64,000 nucleotides of DNA from Streptomyces sp. RB17 (GTDB lineage Bacteria; Actinomycetota; Actinomycetes; Streptomycetales; Streptomycetaceae): positions 496,001 to 560,000 of the forward strand of contig NZ_WEGL01000003.1 of the NCBI RefSeq assembly GCF_009604455.1, given 5' to 3'. The translations under genes and the position numbers were made by a program. The notes beneath the pieces were generated by a model, which saw only the letters and a program-made list of their open reading frames with translations, did no database searches and was not told the DNA's origin. Positions 39,572-49,331 of the stretch are shown piece by piece (the first letter of the stretch is position 1; every line of letters starts with the position of its first letter).

Positions 39572-41434
39572 TCATTGAGCCGTGTCCGGGGGTTCTGTGG
39601 CTCCCGGCGGCGGGTCGGTGAGGTCGGGGCTCGCCCCGGGGCCCGACGGGTCGCGTGGCGCCGCAGCCTCTCGCAGGGCCGCCCAGCGTGAGGCGCGTGC
39701 CAGGTCGTCGTGCCAGTCCGGGGGGAACGGATCGTCGGTCGGGAGGAAGTCGTAGGGCTCCTCGTCGTCGGGCACGAGCTCCGGTAGGGCTGCGGGAGTC
39801 CTGCCGGTACCCGAGTCCTTGCCCTTGCCCTTGGCCGAGTCCTTGCCGTTGACCCAGTCCTTGGTCTTGCCCGCGTGCTTGTCCTTGGCCTTCGCGGTCT
39901 CCTCGGCCGCCTGACCCGCCTCCTCGGCCTCGGCCGTGTCCTCCGCCTCGGCCGTGTCCTCCGCCTTGGTCTTGCCCGTCGCCTCGGCGGTGTCCCCCGG
40001 CTTCGTCGCGTCCTTCGTCCTCGAGGCGTCCTTCGTGTTGCCCTGGCCCTGCGTGTTCCCGGCGCGCCCTGTCCCTGGCCCCGTCCCCTGCGAAGGGATC
40101 TCCCCACGCCGCTCGCGCTGCCTCCACAGCCGCCACAGCCGCACGGTCTGCGCCACCGGCATCCCGCACAGCGCCGTCCACGCCCACGCCGCTCCCCCGG
40201 TCTGCCACCACACCGGTCCGAAGCGGGCCAGCGCGGACACTCCCAGCGGGCCGCCGGCCAGGACGGCGAGCAGGGCGAGGACCGCCGCGCAGAGGGTCGC
40301 CGTCAGCAGCACCATCCCGGCGGTACGGACGGCCGACCAGCGGGGCGGTGCCGGTGCGCCCGGCTCCGGCCGTCGTACGGCGCCGCGCGCCACGAACCAC
40401 CCCGCCGTCACCCCGGCCGCCACCGGCACCAGTCCCGTCGCCCAGTTCTGCGGCGTCCCGGCACCGGCGTCCGGCACCGCCGCCAGCAGGGGGAACGGCG
40501 GCAGCAGAGGGGCCGGATCGGAGACGGAGGGCTGCACCACATGCCCGACGCCGAGGAGGAAGCCGGGGCCCAGGGCGTAGGACGCGGCCCACACCGCCCC
40601 GTTGGGGATCAGCGCGACGCCGAGCAGGAGTACGGCGAACCGTCCCGTCCATCCCTCCGTCAGCTGGACGAAGGACGCCCGTGCCGCCCCGCCGTGCCAC
40701 ACCAGCGACACCGCGAGCAGCAGCGCCCCGCCGCCGAGGAACACGGCCGTGGCGGCACCGGTGGCGCGTACGGCCGTACCCAGCCGGGCGCGTTCGTCCG
40801 CGCCGAGCACCAGCCGCCGCACCGCCCCGGGAACCACCGCCAGCGCGCTCAGCACCGGCTCGCGCGGACGGCCGTACGCCGCCCATACCCCGGCCGCCGC
40901 CGAGCCGGCCGCGACCAGGGGCAGACACAGCGTCACCCAGATCCAGTCGGGCCGCAGTTCGCCGCGCGAGCAGTACACCGCGAGCCCGCAGCCGACGCCG
41001 AGGTAGCCGAGGACGACCCCCGTCCACACCGTGCGCGCCGGTACCGGCGGCGGGCCGTCGGCGTCGGCGGGCGCGTCCACCGCGACCCTGGCGGCCCGGT
41101 ACACCAGCCACACGGGCAGCAGGAGCGGCAGCAGCGGGGTCACCCCGACCGGCATGGGCGCGCCGGAGAGGCTGTCGGTGCGGACCAGTTCGACGCCGTG
41201 GGCCAGCAGCCACAGCCCGGCGGCGACATGCAGCGCGCCGCCCGGACCGCTGTCGGGATACGGCGAGCTGACCCACAGGACCATCACCAGCACGGCGAAC
41301 GAGCCGAATCCGAGTCCGGCCGCGACGGCGCCGCCGAGCAGGCTCGCGGCGAGTCCCGGCTCGCGGTCCCGCATCCGGGTCAGCAGGGGCGACAGCGACG
41401 GCAGGCGAGCGCTCATCAGGATCACGCACGCCAT
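39572..41434 (-). CDS. DUF6350/PerM-like polytopic membrane protein
   Basis: A 620-residue protein. The first ~430 residues contain about ten hydrophobic segments (for example LGGAVAAGLGFGSFAVLVMV, then TPLLPLLLPVWLVYRAARVA) with the layout of DUF6350, annotated in actinomycetes as the cell division protein PerM family. The C-terminal ~190 residues are highly charged, with many Lys-Asp/Glu-Ala units (TKAEDTAEAEDTAEAEEAG), and end in a Pro/Asp-rich stretch with FLPTDDPFPPDWHDD. The ATG at 41434 is used; a second ATG at 41416 (MSARLPSLSP) is possible. Its neighbour in most streptomycetes is purN-purH, as here. Confidence 0.72.
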   Translation of the reverse strand: MACVILMSARLPSLSPLLTRMRDREPGLAASLLGGAVAAGLGFGSFAVLVMVLWVSSPYPDSGPGGALHVAAGLWLLAHGVELVRTDSLSGAPMPVGVTPLLPLLLPVWLVYRAARVAVDAPADADGPPPVPARTVWTGVVLGYLGVGCGLAVYCSRGELRPDWIWVTLCLPLVAAGSAAAGVWAAYGRPREPVLSALAVVPGAVRRLVLGADERARLGTAVRATGAATAVFLGGGALLLAVSLVWHGGAARASFVQLTEGWTGRFAVLLLGVALIPNGAVWAASYALGPGFLLGVGHVVQPSVSDPAPLLPPFPLLAAVPDAGAGTPQNWATGLVPVAAGVTAGWFVARGAVRRPEPGAPAPPRWSAVRTAGMVLLTATLCAAVLALLAVLAGGPLGVSALARFGPVWWQTGGAAWAWTALCGMPVAQTVRLWRLWRQRERRGEIPSQGTGPGTGRAGNTQGQGNTKDASRTKDATKPGDTAEATGKTKAEDTAEAEDTAEAEEAGQAAEETAKAKDKHAGKTKDWVNGKDSAKGKGKDSGTGRTPAALPELVPDDEEPYDFLPTDDPFPPDWHDDLARASRWAALREAAAPRDPSGPGASPDLTDPPPGATEPPDTAQ

Positions 41435-41530
41435 GCTCCCAACGACACGCGCATTCCTGTCGCAACAGGGGAACTTCCGTAGTGTCGCTCAATATACGTT
41501 CATGTTCTTTTTCGTACGGAAAGGCGTACG

Positions 41531-42364
41531 GTGACTCCGCAGAACACCACCGATCCCCTGACGCCCGCTCAGGCCTTCGACGAGCTGTACACGTTCTGCG
41601 CCCCCGCCCTCGTACGCCAGACCTATCTGCTCACCGGGCGCCGGGAGCCGGCCCGCGAGGCCGTGGAGCGGGCCTTCCAGCTGGCCTGGCAGCGCTGGCC
41701 CCAGGTGGCCCGGGACCGGGATCCGGGCGGCTGGGTGCGGGCGGCGGCGCACGACTGCGCGCTCTCGCCCTGGCACCGCTTCCGGCCCCGGTACCGGCAC
41801 CCCGAGCCGCCGCCCGCCGATCCGGCCGACCGGGCGCTGCTGGACGCCCTGCTGGAGCTGCCGCCGACGTACCGGCGCACGCTCGTCCTGTACGACGGTG
41901 TGGGCCTCGACCTGCCGGAGACCGCGGCGGAGACGGAGGCGAGCACACCGGCCGCCGCGAACCGGCTGACCCACGCCCGCGAGGCGCTGGCCGCGCGGCT
42001 GCCGGAACTGGCCGACCCCGTCGAGCTGCATCACCGGCTGCGGGCGCTGGCCTCGGCGGAGCGGGTGCGCGCGGCCCGGCCGGAGCCGGTGCGGCGGGCG
42101 AGCGAACGGCGGAACACGTTCTGGACGCGGACGGCGATCGCGTTCACGGCGGCGATCATCGGCGCGACGACGCTCACGGTGCGGTCCGCGCCGACGCACT
42201 ACGAGGCGCCGATCGCTCCGGCACAGGCGGTGCAGGGGGTTCCGCCGGTGGGGGTGATGGGGCCGCTGTCGCGGAAGGAGCGGGCGTTGCGCTCGAAGTT
42301 GCAGGCGAAGTTGCGGAGCGCTGCCGCGCGGGGGCCGGATCGGGTGACTCCGGAGGCGCGATAG
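41531..42364 (+). CDS. Membrane-tethered ECF sigma-like protein
   Basis: A 277-residue protein. Residues about 10-75 resemble sigma region 2 (FDELYTFCAPALVRQTYLLT, then EPAREAVERAFQLAWQRWPQ). Residues about 95-160 resemble region 4 with a helix-turn-helix (LDALLELPPTYRRTLVLYDG, and AANRLTHAREALAARLPELA). Unusually, a transmembrane helix follows (FWTRTAIAFTAAIIGATTLT) and a short outside tail. So the sigma-like part is fixed to the membrane, or the protein is a degenerate sigma acting as a regulator. GTG 41531 is the start. The upstream 100 bp is AT-rich (CAATATACGTTCATGTTC), suggesting a strong promoter. Confidence 0.7.
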   Translation: MTPQNTTDPLTPAQAFDELYTFCAPALVRQTYLLTGRREPAREAVERAFQLAWQRWPQVARDRDPGGWVRAAAHDCALSPWHRFRPRYRHPEPPPADPADRALLDALLELPPTYRRTLVLYDGVGLDLPETAAETEASTPAAANRLTHAREALAARLPELADPVELHHRLRALASAERVRAARPEPVRRASERRNTFWTRTAIAFTAAIIGATTLTVRSAPTHYEAPIAPAQAVQGVPPVGVMGPLSRKERALRSKLQAKLRSAAARGPDRVTPEAR

Positions 42365-42395
42365 AGCGGTGAGCGCGGCAGGACTGTGAGCGAAA

Positions 42396-42438
42396 CGTCG
42401 CTGGGCCCGCCCCGGCGAACGGGGCGGGCCCAGCGACG
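42396..42438. terminator. Strong bidirectional terminator
   Basis: A perfect 19-bp GC-rich stem (42396-42414 with 42420-42438) with a GCGAA loop separates the convergent sigma-like gene and sucD. Confidence 0.88.
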
Positions 42439-42452
42439 GTCAGCTGAGAAGC

Positions 42453-43337
42453 TCAGCCGCCCAGGATCTCGCGGGCGAGCTTCGCCGTCTCGGTCGGGGT
42501 CTTGCCGACCTTGACGCCCGCGGCCTCCAGGGCCTCCTTCTTGGCCTGCGCCGTGCCGGAGGAGCCGGAGACGATGGCGCCGGCGTGACCCATGGTCTTG
42601 CCCTCGGGCGCGGTGAAGCCCGCGACGTAGCCGACGACCGGCTTGGTCACGTTCTCCTTGATGAACGCGGCCGCGCGCTCCTCGGCGTCGCCGCCGATCT
42701 CACCGATCATCACGATGAGCTCGGTCTCCGGGTCGTCCTGGAACGCGGCCAGGGCGTCGATGTGGGTGGAGCCGATGATCGGGTCGCCACCGATGCCGAC
42801 GGCCGTCGAGAAGCCGATGTCACGCAGCTCGTACATCATCTGGTACGTCAGCGTGCCGGACTTCGACACCAGGCCGATGCGGCCCGGCTTGGTGATGTCG
42901 CCCGGGATGATGCCGACGTTGGACTGGCCCGGGGTGATGATGCCGGGGCAGTTCGGGCCGATGATGCGGGTCTTGTTGCCCTTCTTGCCGGCGTACGCCC
43001 AGAAGGACGCCGAGTCGTGCACGGCGATGCCCTCGGTGATCACGACGGCCAGCGGGATCTCGGCGTCGATGGCCTCGACGACCGCGTCCTTGGTGAACTT
43101 CTCCGGCACGAAGATGACGGAGACGTTGGCGCCGGTCTTGTCGATGGCCTCCTTGACGGTGCCGAAGACGGGTACCTCGGTGCCTTCGAAGTCCACGGTC
43201 TGACCCGCCTTGCGCGGGTTCACGCCGCCCACGACGTTGGTGCCGTCACCGAGCATGAGCTTGGTGTGCTTCATGCCGGTGGAGCCGGTCATGCCCTGGA
43301 CGATGACCTTGCTGTCCTTGTTGAGCCAGATAGCCAT
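42453..43337 (-). CDS. sucD: Succinyl-CoA ligase alpha subunit
   Basis: A 294-residue subunit that binds CoA and carries the phosphohistidine intermediate in the succinyl-CoA to succinate step of the TCA cycle. The CoA site is VIVQGMTGSTGMKHT, followed by IGPNCPGIITPGQSNVGIIP. The active histidine is in MGHAGAIVSGSSGTAQAKKE. The ATG at 43337 follows sucC by 28 bp on the same strand, so the two form one operon. Confidence 0.96.
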   Translation of the reverse strand: MAIWLNKDSKVIVQGMTGSTGMKHTKLMLGDGTNVVGGVNPRKAGQTVDFEGTEVPVFGTVKEAIDKTGANVSVIFVPEKFTKDAVVEAIDAEIPLAVVITEGIAVHDSASFWAYAGKKGNKTRIIGPNCPGIITPGQSNVGIIPGDITKPGRIGLVSKSGTLTYQMMYELRDIGFSTAVGIGGDPIIGSTHIDALAAFQDDPETELIVMIGEIGGDAEERAAAFIKENVTKPVVGYVAGFTAPEGKTMGHAGAIVSGSSGTAQAKKEALEAAGVKVGKTPTETAKLAREILGG

Positions 43338-43365
43338 GGTGTGTTGGTGTCCTCGTCCTGAGTGC

Positions 43366-44544
43366 TTACTTGGCGGCGGCCAGCTCGGCGGCCTTGTCGG
43401 CCGCGCCGTCCATGGTGTCGACGCGCTGCACCAGCGGGTGGTTGGCGTCGGTGAGGATCTGCCGGCCCAGCTCGGCGTTGTTGCCGTCGAGGCGGACGAC
43501 GAGCGGCTTCTCGACCTTCTCGCCGCGGTCCTCCAGGAGCTTCAGGGCCTGCACGATGCCGTTGGCGACCTCGTCGCAGGCGGTGATGCCACCGAAGACG
43601 TTGACGAAGACGGACTTGACGTCCGGGTCGCCCAGGATGATCTCCAGGCCGTTCGCCATGACCTGGGCGGAGGCGCCACCGCCGATGTCCAGGAAGTTGG
43701 CGGGCTTGACGCCGCCGTGCTTCTCACCGGCGTACGCGACGACGTCCAGGGTGCTCATCACGAGACCCGCGCCGTTGCCGATGATGCCGACCTCGCCGTC
43801 GAGCTTGACGTAGTTGAGGTTCTTCTCCTTGGCGGCGGCCTCGAGCGGGTTGGCCGCGGCCTTGTCGTGGAGCTCCTCGAAGTCGGGGTGGCGGAACTCG
43901 GCGTTGTCGTCGAGCGACACCTTGCCGTCGAGGGCGATGACCTCGCCGGAGGCGACCTTGGCCAGCGGGTTGACCTCGACCAGGAGGGCGTCCTCCTTGA
44001 TGAAGGTGTCCCACAGGCGGACGAGGACGTTCACGACCTTGTCGGCGACCTCGGCCGGGAACTTGGCGGCCGCGACGATCTCGCGGGCCTTGGCCTCGTC
44101 CACACCGTCGATCGGGTCGATCGGCGTCTTGGCGACGGCCTCCGGACGGGTGGCCGCCACCTCCTCGATCTCCACGCCGCCCTCGACGGAGGCGATGGAG
44201 AGGAAGGTGCGGTTGGCACGGTCGAGGAGGAAGGAGACGTAGTACTCCTCGAGGATCTCCGGAGCGGTCTCGGCGATCATGACCTTGTGGACCGTGTGGC
44301 CCTTGATGTCCATGCCGAGGATGTCCGTCGCGCGGGCGACGGCCTCGTCCGCGGAGGCGGCCAGCTTCACGCCACCGGCCTTGCCGCGACCACCGACCTT
44401 CACCTGCGCCTTGACGACGGACTTGCCGCCCAGACGCTCGGTGATCTCGCGCGCCGCCTCAGGCGTGTCGATGACTTCACCGGCCAGCACCGGTACATCG
44501 TGCTTGGCGAAGAGGTCCCTCGCCTGGTACTCGAACAGGTCCAC
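43366..44544 (-). CDS. sucC: Succinyl-CoA ligase beta subunit (ADP/GDP-forming)
   Basis: A 392-residue ATP-grasp subunit. The N terminus MDLFEYQARDLFAKHDVPVL and the nucleotide-site lysines in KAQVKVGGRGKAGGVKL are diagnostic; later blocks are LVEVNPLA and FLDIGGGAS. It pairs with SucD and is the first gene of sucC-sucD. The upstream region carries no obvious operator I can name. Confidence 0.96.
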   Translation of the reverse strand: MDLFEYQARDLFAKHDVPVLAGEVIDTPEAAREITERLGGKSVVKAQVKVGGRGKAGGVKLAASADEAVARATDILGMDIKGHTVHKVMIAETAPEILEEYYVSFLLDRANRTFLSIASVEGGVEIEEVAATRPEAVAKTPIDPIDGVDEAKAREIVAAAKFPAEVADKVVNVLVRLWDTFIKEDALLVEVNPLAKVASGEVIALDGKVSLDDNAEFRHPDFEELHDKAAANPLEAAAKEKNLNYVKLDGEVGIIGNGAGLVMSTLDVVAYAGEKHGGVKPANFLDIGGGASAQVMANGLEIILGDPDVKSVFVNVFGGITACDEVANGIVQALKLLEDRGEKVEKPLVVRLDGNNAELGRQILTDANHPLVQRVDTMDGAADKAAELAAAK

Positions 44545-44987
44545 GCGCTTCCGTCCCTATCAGTGATCTCGCGGTTCGTTGGATGCGTGGGCGTGCCGCG
44601 AAGGGCAACGTGACGTCCGCTTGTCACAAGGGGGGCGCACACGGTGTCCGAGCGCGCGGCATGTCCGTCTCGCAGGTTATCGCCGCTTGCGGGGGCTCCC
44701 TAAATCGAGGGTCACACGCGAGCGGTGATACCTGTCACATGATGCCGGGTTTCCTGACACGCCGTGCCGCAATCGCAGTGATGTGCGAGGCCTCACCGGG
44801 CTGGGGTTGACCCGGTGAGGCCCCTGGGGCGGCCCCGGTGGTGCCGGGGCCGGGGCGGTTGATCCCCACCCCAATGGGGACCACCCGCCCGGGCCGCGGG
44901 GCACCCGGCCGGACGCGCCGACGGCATTCGGCCATCCGGATCCGGACACCCCGCGGAGCGGTCGGGGCACTCAGCGCCCGCAGGCGC
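44545..44987. other. sucC upstream / 3' region of the Ala-rich protein gene
   Basis: 443 bp without a supported gene. The part near 44545-44700 must contain the sucC promoter; a small inverted repeat CTTGTCACAAG lies at about 44619. The part 44789-44851 holds two hairpins. Short frames here lack coding character. Confidence 0.5.
44789..44851 (-). terminator. Two consecutive hairpins downstream of the Ala-rich protein gene
   Basis: Stem 1: 44789-44800 with 44811-44822 (12 bp, perfect, loop 10). Stem 2: 44831-44838 with 44844-44851 (8 bp, loop 5). Both lie beyond the stop of the leftward gene at 44988 and probably end its message. Confidence 0.6.
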
Positions 44988-46891
44988 TCAGCCCTGCTGT
45001 CGCATGCCCTGTACGGCGCCCGGCACGCCGTACCCGTCCCGGACGTGCTGGAAGCCGGGCATGTCCTGGACGTCCTGGATGTCCTGGACGTACGCCGGTA
45101 CGGCCGTACGGGCGACCCCTTCGACCCCGCCGACGGCGTGCCCGGCGAGCGAGCCGCCGGTCTCCCGGACCGTGCCGTGGAGGGCGTCGACGAACCCTGC
45201 GGTCGGCCGGACGACCGGCGCGGCCGCGGACTCGGCGATCCCGGCCGCGAAGGGGGACACCGGGGCGGTGACGCCCTCGGCGAAGACCCCGGTCCGCGTG
45301 GTCACACCGTGCGCGAGCGGGGGTACGGTGCCGACGACACCGCCCGCGAAGGGCCGGACGTCACCGGCCACGCCGTGGCCCAGGGCGCCCGTGTCCGCGA
45401 CGGCCTGCCCGGCGACCGGCACGGCCCCGTGCACGGCACCGGCGGCCACGGGCGGCAGTACCGCGTCCGTGGCGTCCCGCGTGACCTGCCCGGCCGGTCC
45501 GGCGGCGTACGCCGTCGCCCCAGCGGCCACCGGCGGCACATCGCCGACGGCGTCCCTGGCGACCCCGTGAACCCCGGACGCGGCGCCCTCGGCGGTCCCA
45601 TACGCACCGGACGCGGCGTCTCCGGCCGTCCCGTACACAGTGGGGGCGGTGTCCGTGACGGTTCCGTACGCAGCGGGGCACTGTCCGCGACGGTTCCGTA
45701 CGCCCCCGACACGGCCGCCTCGGCGGTCCGGTACACACCCGACCCGGCGCCCTCGGCGGTGCCCAGCGCCCCGGAGACCGCACCACCGGCGACCCCGTGC
45801 ACGGCGGGGACGGTGTGCCCGACGGTTCCGTACCCGCCCGCCGCCGCGTGCCCTGCCGTGGCCTGTACGCCGGCCACCGCGTGCCCTGCCGTGGCCTGTA
45901 CGCCCGTCGCAGCGCGGCCGGCGACCGGCACCGCGCCGTCCAGCGCCGCGGAGGCCACCGGCGGCACGGCGGCGGCGGTCGTCTCGTCCACCACCGGCGT
46001 GACCGCACCGGGCACGGCCCGGACCGTGCCGACGACGCGCTGCCCGGCGACCCCGGCCGTACCGGTGGCCTGCGCGGGCACACCGGCGACGGAGGCCTCG
46101 GCCGCGCCGGCCGCCCCGGCCACCGTGCCGCTCACGGCGTTCGCGGCGTTCGCGGCACCGGCGGTGCGACCCTGCGCCGCGGCGACGGCCTGCCGCGCCG
46201 TCGTCCGTACGGCACCCTCGACACCCTGCGCCTTCAGACGGGCGGCCGTCTGGGTGGCCTGAAGCTTGGTCTGGGCGGCGGCCAGGGCCTCCTCCACCTC
46301 GGGCGCGAAGGAGGAGAGCGGGCCGAAGAGGTAGTCGATCTCGTCCTGCGGAGTGGTGTGGGGGAGGGCCCGGGAGGCGGTCGAGGCGGCGTGCGCGGCC
46401 GCATGTACGGCGTAGTGGGTGCCGTGTGTGCCGTCGGTCTGGACGCGGGCCTGGACGTGCCCCTGCGCCGTGCGGGCGGCCTGGGCGCCCCTGACGGCCT
46501 CGGCGCCGCGGATCCTCGCGGCGGTCGGGACCTTGGCGCCCACGTGGCGACGGGCCTGGTCGGCGGTGCCGGTGGCGGCGTCGGTGGTGGGCGCCGTCGA
46601 GGTGAGCGAGGTGGAGGCGGCGGCCGGGGCTGCCGGGGTGGCCGTGCCGGTCAGGCCGGAGACGGTGCCCGTGACGGTGTTCTGGACGCCGGAGACGGTG
46701 TCGTGGACGCCGGTGAGGACGCCGTCGACGGTGCCGGCGACGCTGTCGGTGGTGCCGCCGGCCTCGGTGCCCGCGTCCGGCGCGGAGACGGTGGCGGACA
46801 GCTCGTCGGCGCTGGCGACGGCCGAGCCGAGCGCCCACGCACCGGTGACACCGGCGGCTATCACGATCGAGCGACGGATGTTCTTGTTCAT
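44988..46891 (-). pseudogene. Secreted Ala/Val/Gly/Thr-rich protein, frameshifted
   Basis: Two frames join into one protein of about 634 residues. The first (from ATG 46891) has a signal peptide (MNKNIRRSIVIAAGVTGAWA) and continues to about 45680. The second runs from there to the stop at 44988. Both sides have the same composition and the same repeat words (SGAYGT, AYGTV, PPVAAGAVHGAVPVAGQA). Restoring one base in the G-run 45675-45678 reads SAPAAYGTVTDTAP and fuses them. The break may be a sequencing error, a true mutation or phase variation. The family is not recognised; it looks like an extended surface protein. The next gene upstream is a similar exported Ala-rich protein. Confidence 0.65.
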
Positions 46892-47089
46892 TGTGTGCGT
46901 CAAGTCCTTCGGAAGTGGCCGGAAACGGCCGGAAACGGCTGGGGTTTCCGTCCGGAGAGCGCGGAACGCCGATCGCGGTGAACGCTTCGACGGCCCGCGG
47001 CGACGATCACTGGGGGTCGGTCCGGACGGACGGGCAGACCTGTTCCGCCCCCGCGCGACAGGTCCGTGGCGGGGAGGTCGGCCTGATGC

Positions 47090-48034
47090 CTAGCCGGGGA
47101 AGACGGGGATGTCCCGGTACCGGTCCCGGGTGTGGGGCGCGTCGACGCGCGCGGCGGCGCCGGGCACGAGCCGCAGGGGCGCCCGGTCGTCGAGGGTGAC
47201 GGCGTACGCGTCACCGTGGCGGGACGCACTGCCGTCGGCGGCCTGCTTGCCGAGCACGCCGTCGGAGTCTCCGGTGGGCGCGGGCCGGCCGGGGACGCCC
47301 ACGGCGGCCCCGTGGCGCGCGAAGGCGTGCGCAACGGGCCGCGACACGGGGGCACACTCCAGGCCGTATGCGACGACCGGCGCGGATGCGCCGACGGCGT
47401 CACGGCCCAGGGCGCGGGCGTGCCGCTGCGTCTTCTGCTCCGTCGGAGCGGGCGCCGCGGTACCGCTGTACCGCTGCGGGCCGGACTCCGACGACTTCTG
47501 CTCCGGCGTCAGCTGGGCGGGTGCGTCCGTGACCTGAGCGAGGTCGGGCAGGGGCAGGGAAGGCGCCGAGGTCCGGGACCCGTCGACCACGGCGTGCGCG
47601 GCCGCGGTCTCGACGGTCCGCGAAACGGTGGTGAGCACGTCCCGCACGGGAGTGACGGCCTGTTCGCCGGTGCTGTGGACCTGAGTGGCAACCCGCTCGG
47701 TCGCCGCGCGGACCACCTGCACCGCAGATGCGTCCTCCACGCCCGGTACGGCCCGCACCGCCCGTACGGCCTGCACCGCCCGTACAGCGTGTACCGCTCG
47801 TACGGCCCGTCCCGCGTCCTCGTGCCCCGCGGTCCCCACGGCTCGCACCGATGCCGCCTGCACCGGCACCGGGGCCCCGTCGGCCGCGTGCGCCTGCTCG
47901 CCGCAGAGGAAACCCAGCCCGAACAGTCCGCCCACCAGCAGCACCAGTTGGAGCGCACGCCGCCCGGCCGCCGTACGCAGCACGCGCACGGTGGGACCAA
48001 GGAGGGCTGCTGGGAAGGTCAAGGAGCTGGACAT
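47090..48034 (-). CDS. Secreted Ala/Val-rich hypothetical protein
   Basis: A 314-residue exported protein. The N terminus (MSSSLTFPAALLGPTVRVLR and then LQLVLLVGGLFGLGFLCGEQ) is a long signal peptide or anchor. A low-complexity stretch RAVHAVRAVQAVRAVRAVPG follows, then a Ser/Pro/Gln region and a C-terminal part with VAYGLECAPVSRPVAHAFAR. No family is recognised. I chose the ATG at 48034; the open frame to 48091 lacks a ribosome site. It lies upstream of the frameshifted Ala-rich gene on the same strand and may be co-expressed with it. Confidence 0.65.
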   Translation of the reverse strand: MSSSLTFPAALLGPTVRVLRTAAGRRALQLVLLVGGLFGLGFLCGEQAHAADGAPVPVQAASVRAVGTAGHEDAGRAVRAVHAVRAVQAVRAVRAVPGVEDASAVQVVRAATERVATQVHSTGEQAVTPVRDVLTTVSRTVETAAAHAVVDGSRTSAPSLPLPDLAQVTDAPAQLTPEQKSSESGPQRYSGTAAPAPTEQKTQRHARALGRDAVGASAPVVAYGLECAPVSRPVAHAFARHGAAVGVPGRPAPTGDSDGVLGKQAADGSASRHGDAYAVTLDDRAPLRLVPGAAARVDAPHTRDRYRDIPVFPG

Positions 48035-48152
48035 CCTCGGCTCGGTACGACACGGGCTCCGCCGATCCTTGCACGCCACGCCCGAGACCACGCAAGCCCC
48101 CTGTTACCGATGGGTAGTCATGTCCCCTTTCCCGTCCCTTTCATGCGCGGCG

Positions 48153-49331
48153 TCACACCGTGTCCGGTATCGGCAGCGGCCGCTTCTCCAGTGCGGCCGC
48201 CATGACCTCGGGGAACAGGTCGGGCGTACAGGCGAAGGCGGGTGCGCCCAACGCGGCGAGCGCGGCCGCGTGTTCCCGGTCGTACGCCGGCGCGCCCTCG
48301 TCCGACAGCGCGAGCAGCACCACGAACTGCACCCCGGACGCCTTCATCGCCGCCACCCGCTTGAGCATCTCGTCGCGGATGCCGCCCTCGTAGAGATCGC
48401 TGATCAGCACGACCACGGTCTCGGCGGGCCGGGTGATCTGCGACTGGCAGTAGGCCAGCGCCCGGTTGATGTCCGTGCCGCCGCCCAGTTGGGTGCCGAA
48501 GAGGACGTCGACCGGGTCGTCCAGTTGGTCGGTGAGGTCGACCACCGCCGTGTCGAAGACGACCAGCCGGGTGCTGATCGACCGCATGGAGGCGAGGACC
48601 GCGCCGAACACGGACGCGTAGACCACGGACGCCGCCATCGACCCGGACTGGTCGATGCAGAGCACGACCTCCTTCTTCATCGACTGCGCGGCCCGCCCGT
48701 ATCCGATGAGCCGTTCCGGCACGACCGTGCGGTACTCGGGCAGGTAGTGCTTGAGATTGGCTGCGATGGTGCGGTTCCAGTCGATGTCGTGGTGGCGCGG
48801 GCGGCTGATCCGCGCGCTGCGGTCGAGGGCGCCGGTGAGGGCGGCCCGCGTGCGGTTCGCGAGCCGCTTCTCCAGGTCCTCGACGACCTTGCGCACGACC
48901 GCGCGTGCCGTCTCCTTCGTCGTCTCCGGCATCGCCTTGTTCAGCGAGAGCAGCGTGCCGACCAGGTGCACGTCCGCCTCCACCGCTTCCAGCATCTCCG
49001 GCTCCAGCAGCAGGGCGGCGAGGCCGAGCCGGTCGATGGCGTCGCGCTGCATGACCTGGACGACGGAGGACGGGAAGTACGTGCGGATGTCCCCGAGCCA
49101 GCGTGCCACCGACGGCGCCGAGGCGCCGAGTCCCGCCGAACGGTCCCGTCCCGCCTGCGGCTTGTCCCCCTTGCCGTAGAGCGCGGCGAGCGTGCCGTCC
49201 ATCGCCGCGTCCCGGCCGGACAGCGCGCATCCGGTGCCGTCTGCCTGGTCCCCGCCGAGCACCAGCCGCCAGCGCCGCAACCGCTCCCGCGCCGGGTCCT
49301 CCACCTCCAACGGCATCGATTCGTCCGTCAT
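48153..49331 (-). CDS. VWA-domain protein of the MoxR/VWA module
   Basis: A 392-residue protein. Its C-terminal ~190 residues are a von Willebrand factor A domain with an intact metal site: CIDQSGSM (D-x-S-x-S), the Thr of GGGTDINRALA and the Asp of VLISDLYEGG. The N-terminal half is helical. Such VWA proteins bind a MoxR ATPase and act as its adaptor. The ATG overlaps the stop of the DUF5682 gene (ATGA), so MoxR, DUF5682 and VWA proteins are coupled in one operon in that order. The likely role is part of an ATP-driven remodelling complex whose target is not known. Confidence 0.85.
   Translation of the reverse strand: MTDESMPLEVEDPARERLRRWRLVLGGDQADGTGCALSGRDAAMDGTLAALYGKGDKPQAGRDRSAGLGASAPSVARWLGDIRTYFPSSVVQVMQRDAIDRLGLAALLLEPEMLEAVEADVHLVGTLLSLNKAMPETTKETARAVVRKVVEDLEKRLANRTRAALTGALDRSARISRPRHHDIDWNRTIAANLKHYLPEYRTVVPERLIGYGRAAQSMKKEVVLCIDQSGSMAASVVYASVFGAVLASMRSISTRLVVFDTAVVDLTDQLDDPVDVLFGTQLGGGTDINRALAYCQSQITRPAETVVVLISDLYEGGIRDEMLKRVAAMKASGVQFVVLLALSDEGAPAYDREHAAALAALGAPAFACTPDLFPEVMAAALEKRPLPIPDTV

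Noticed and set aside
44583..44810. Small plus-strand frame of 75 codons upstream of sucC
   Set aside because: No ribosome site, no third-position bias and it runs into a terminator hairpin.
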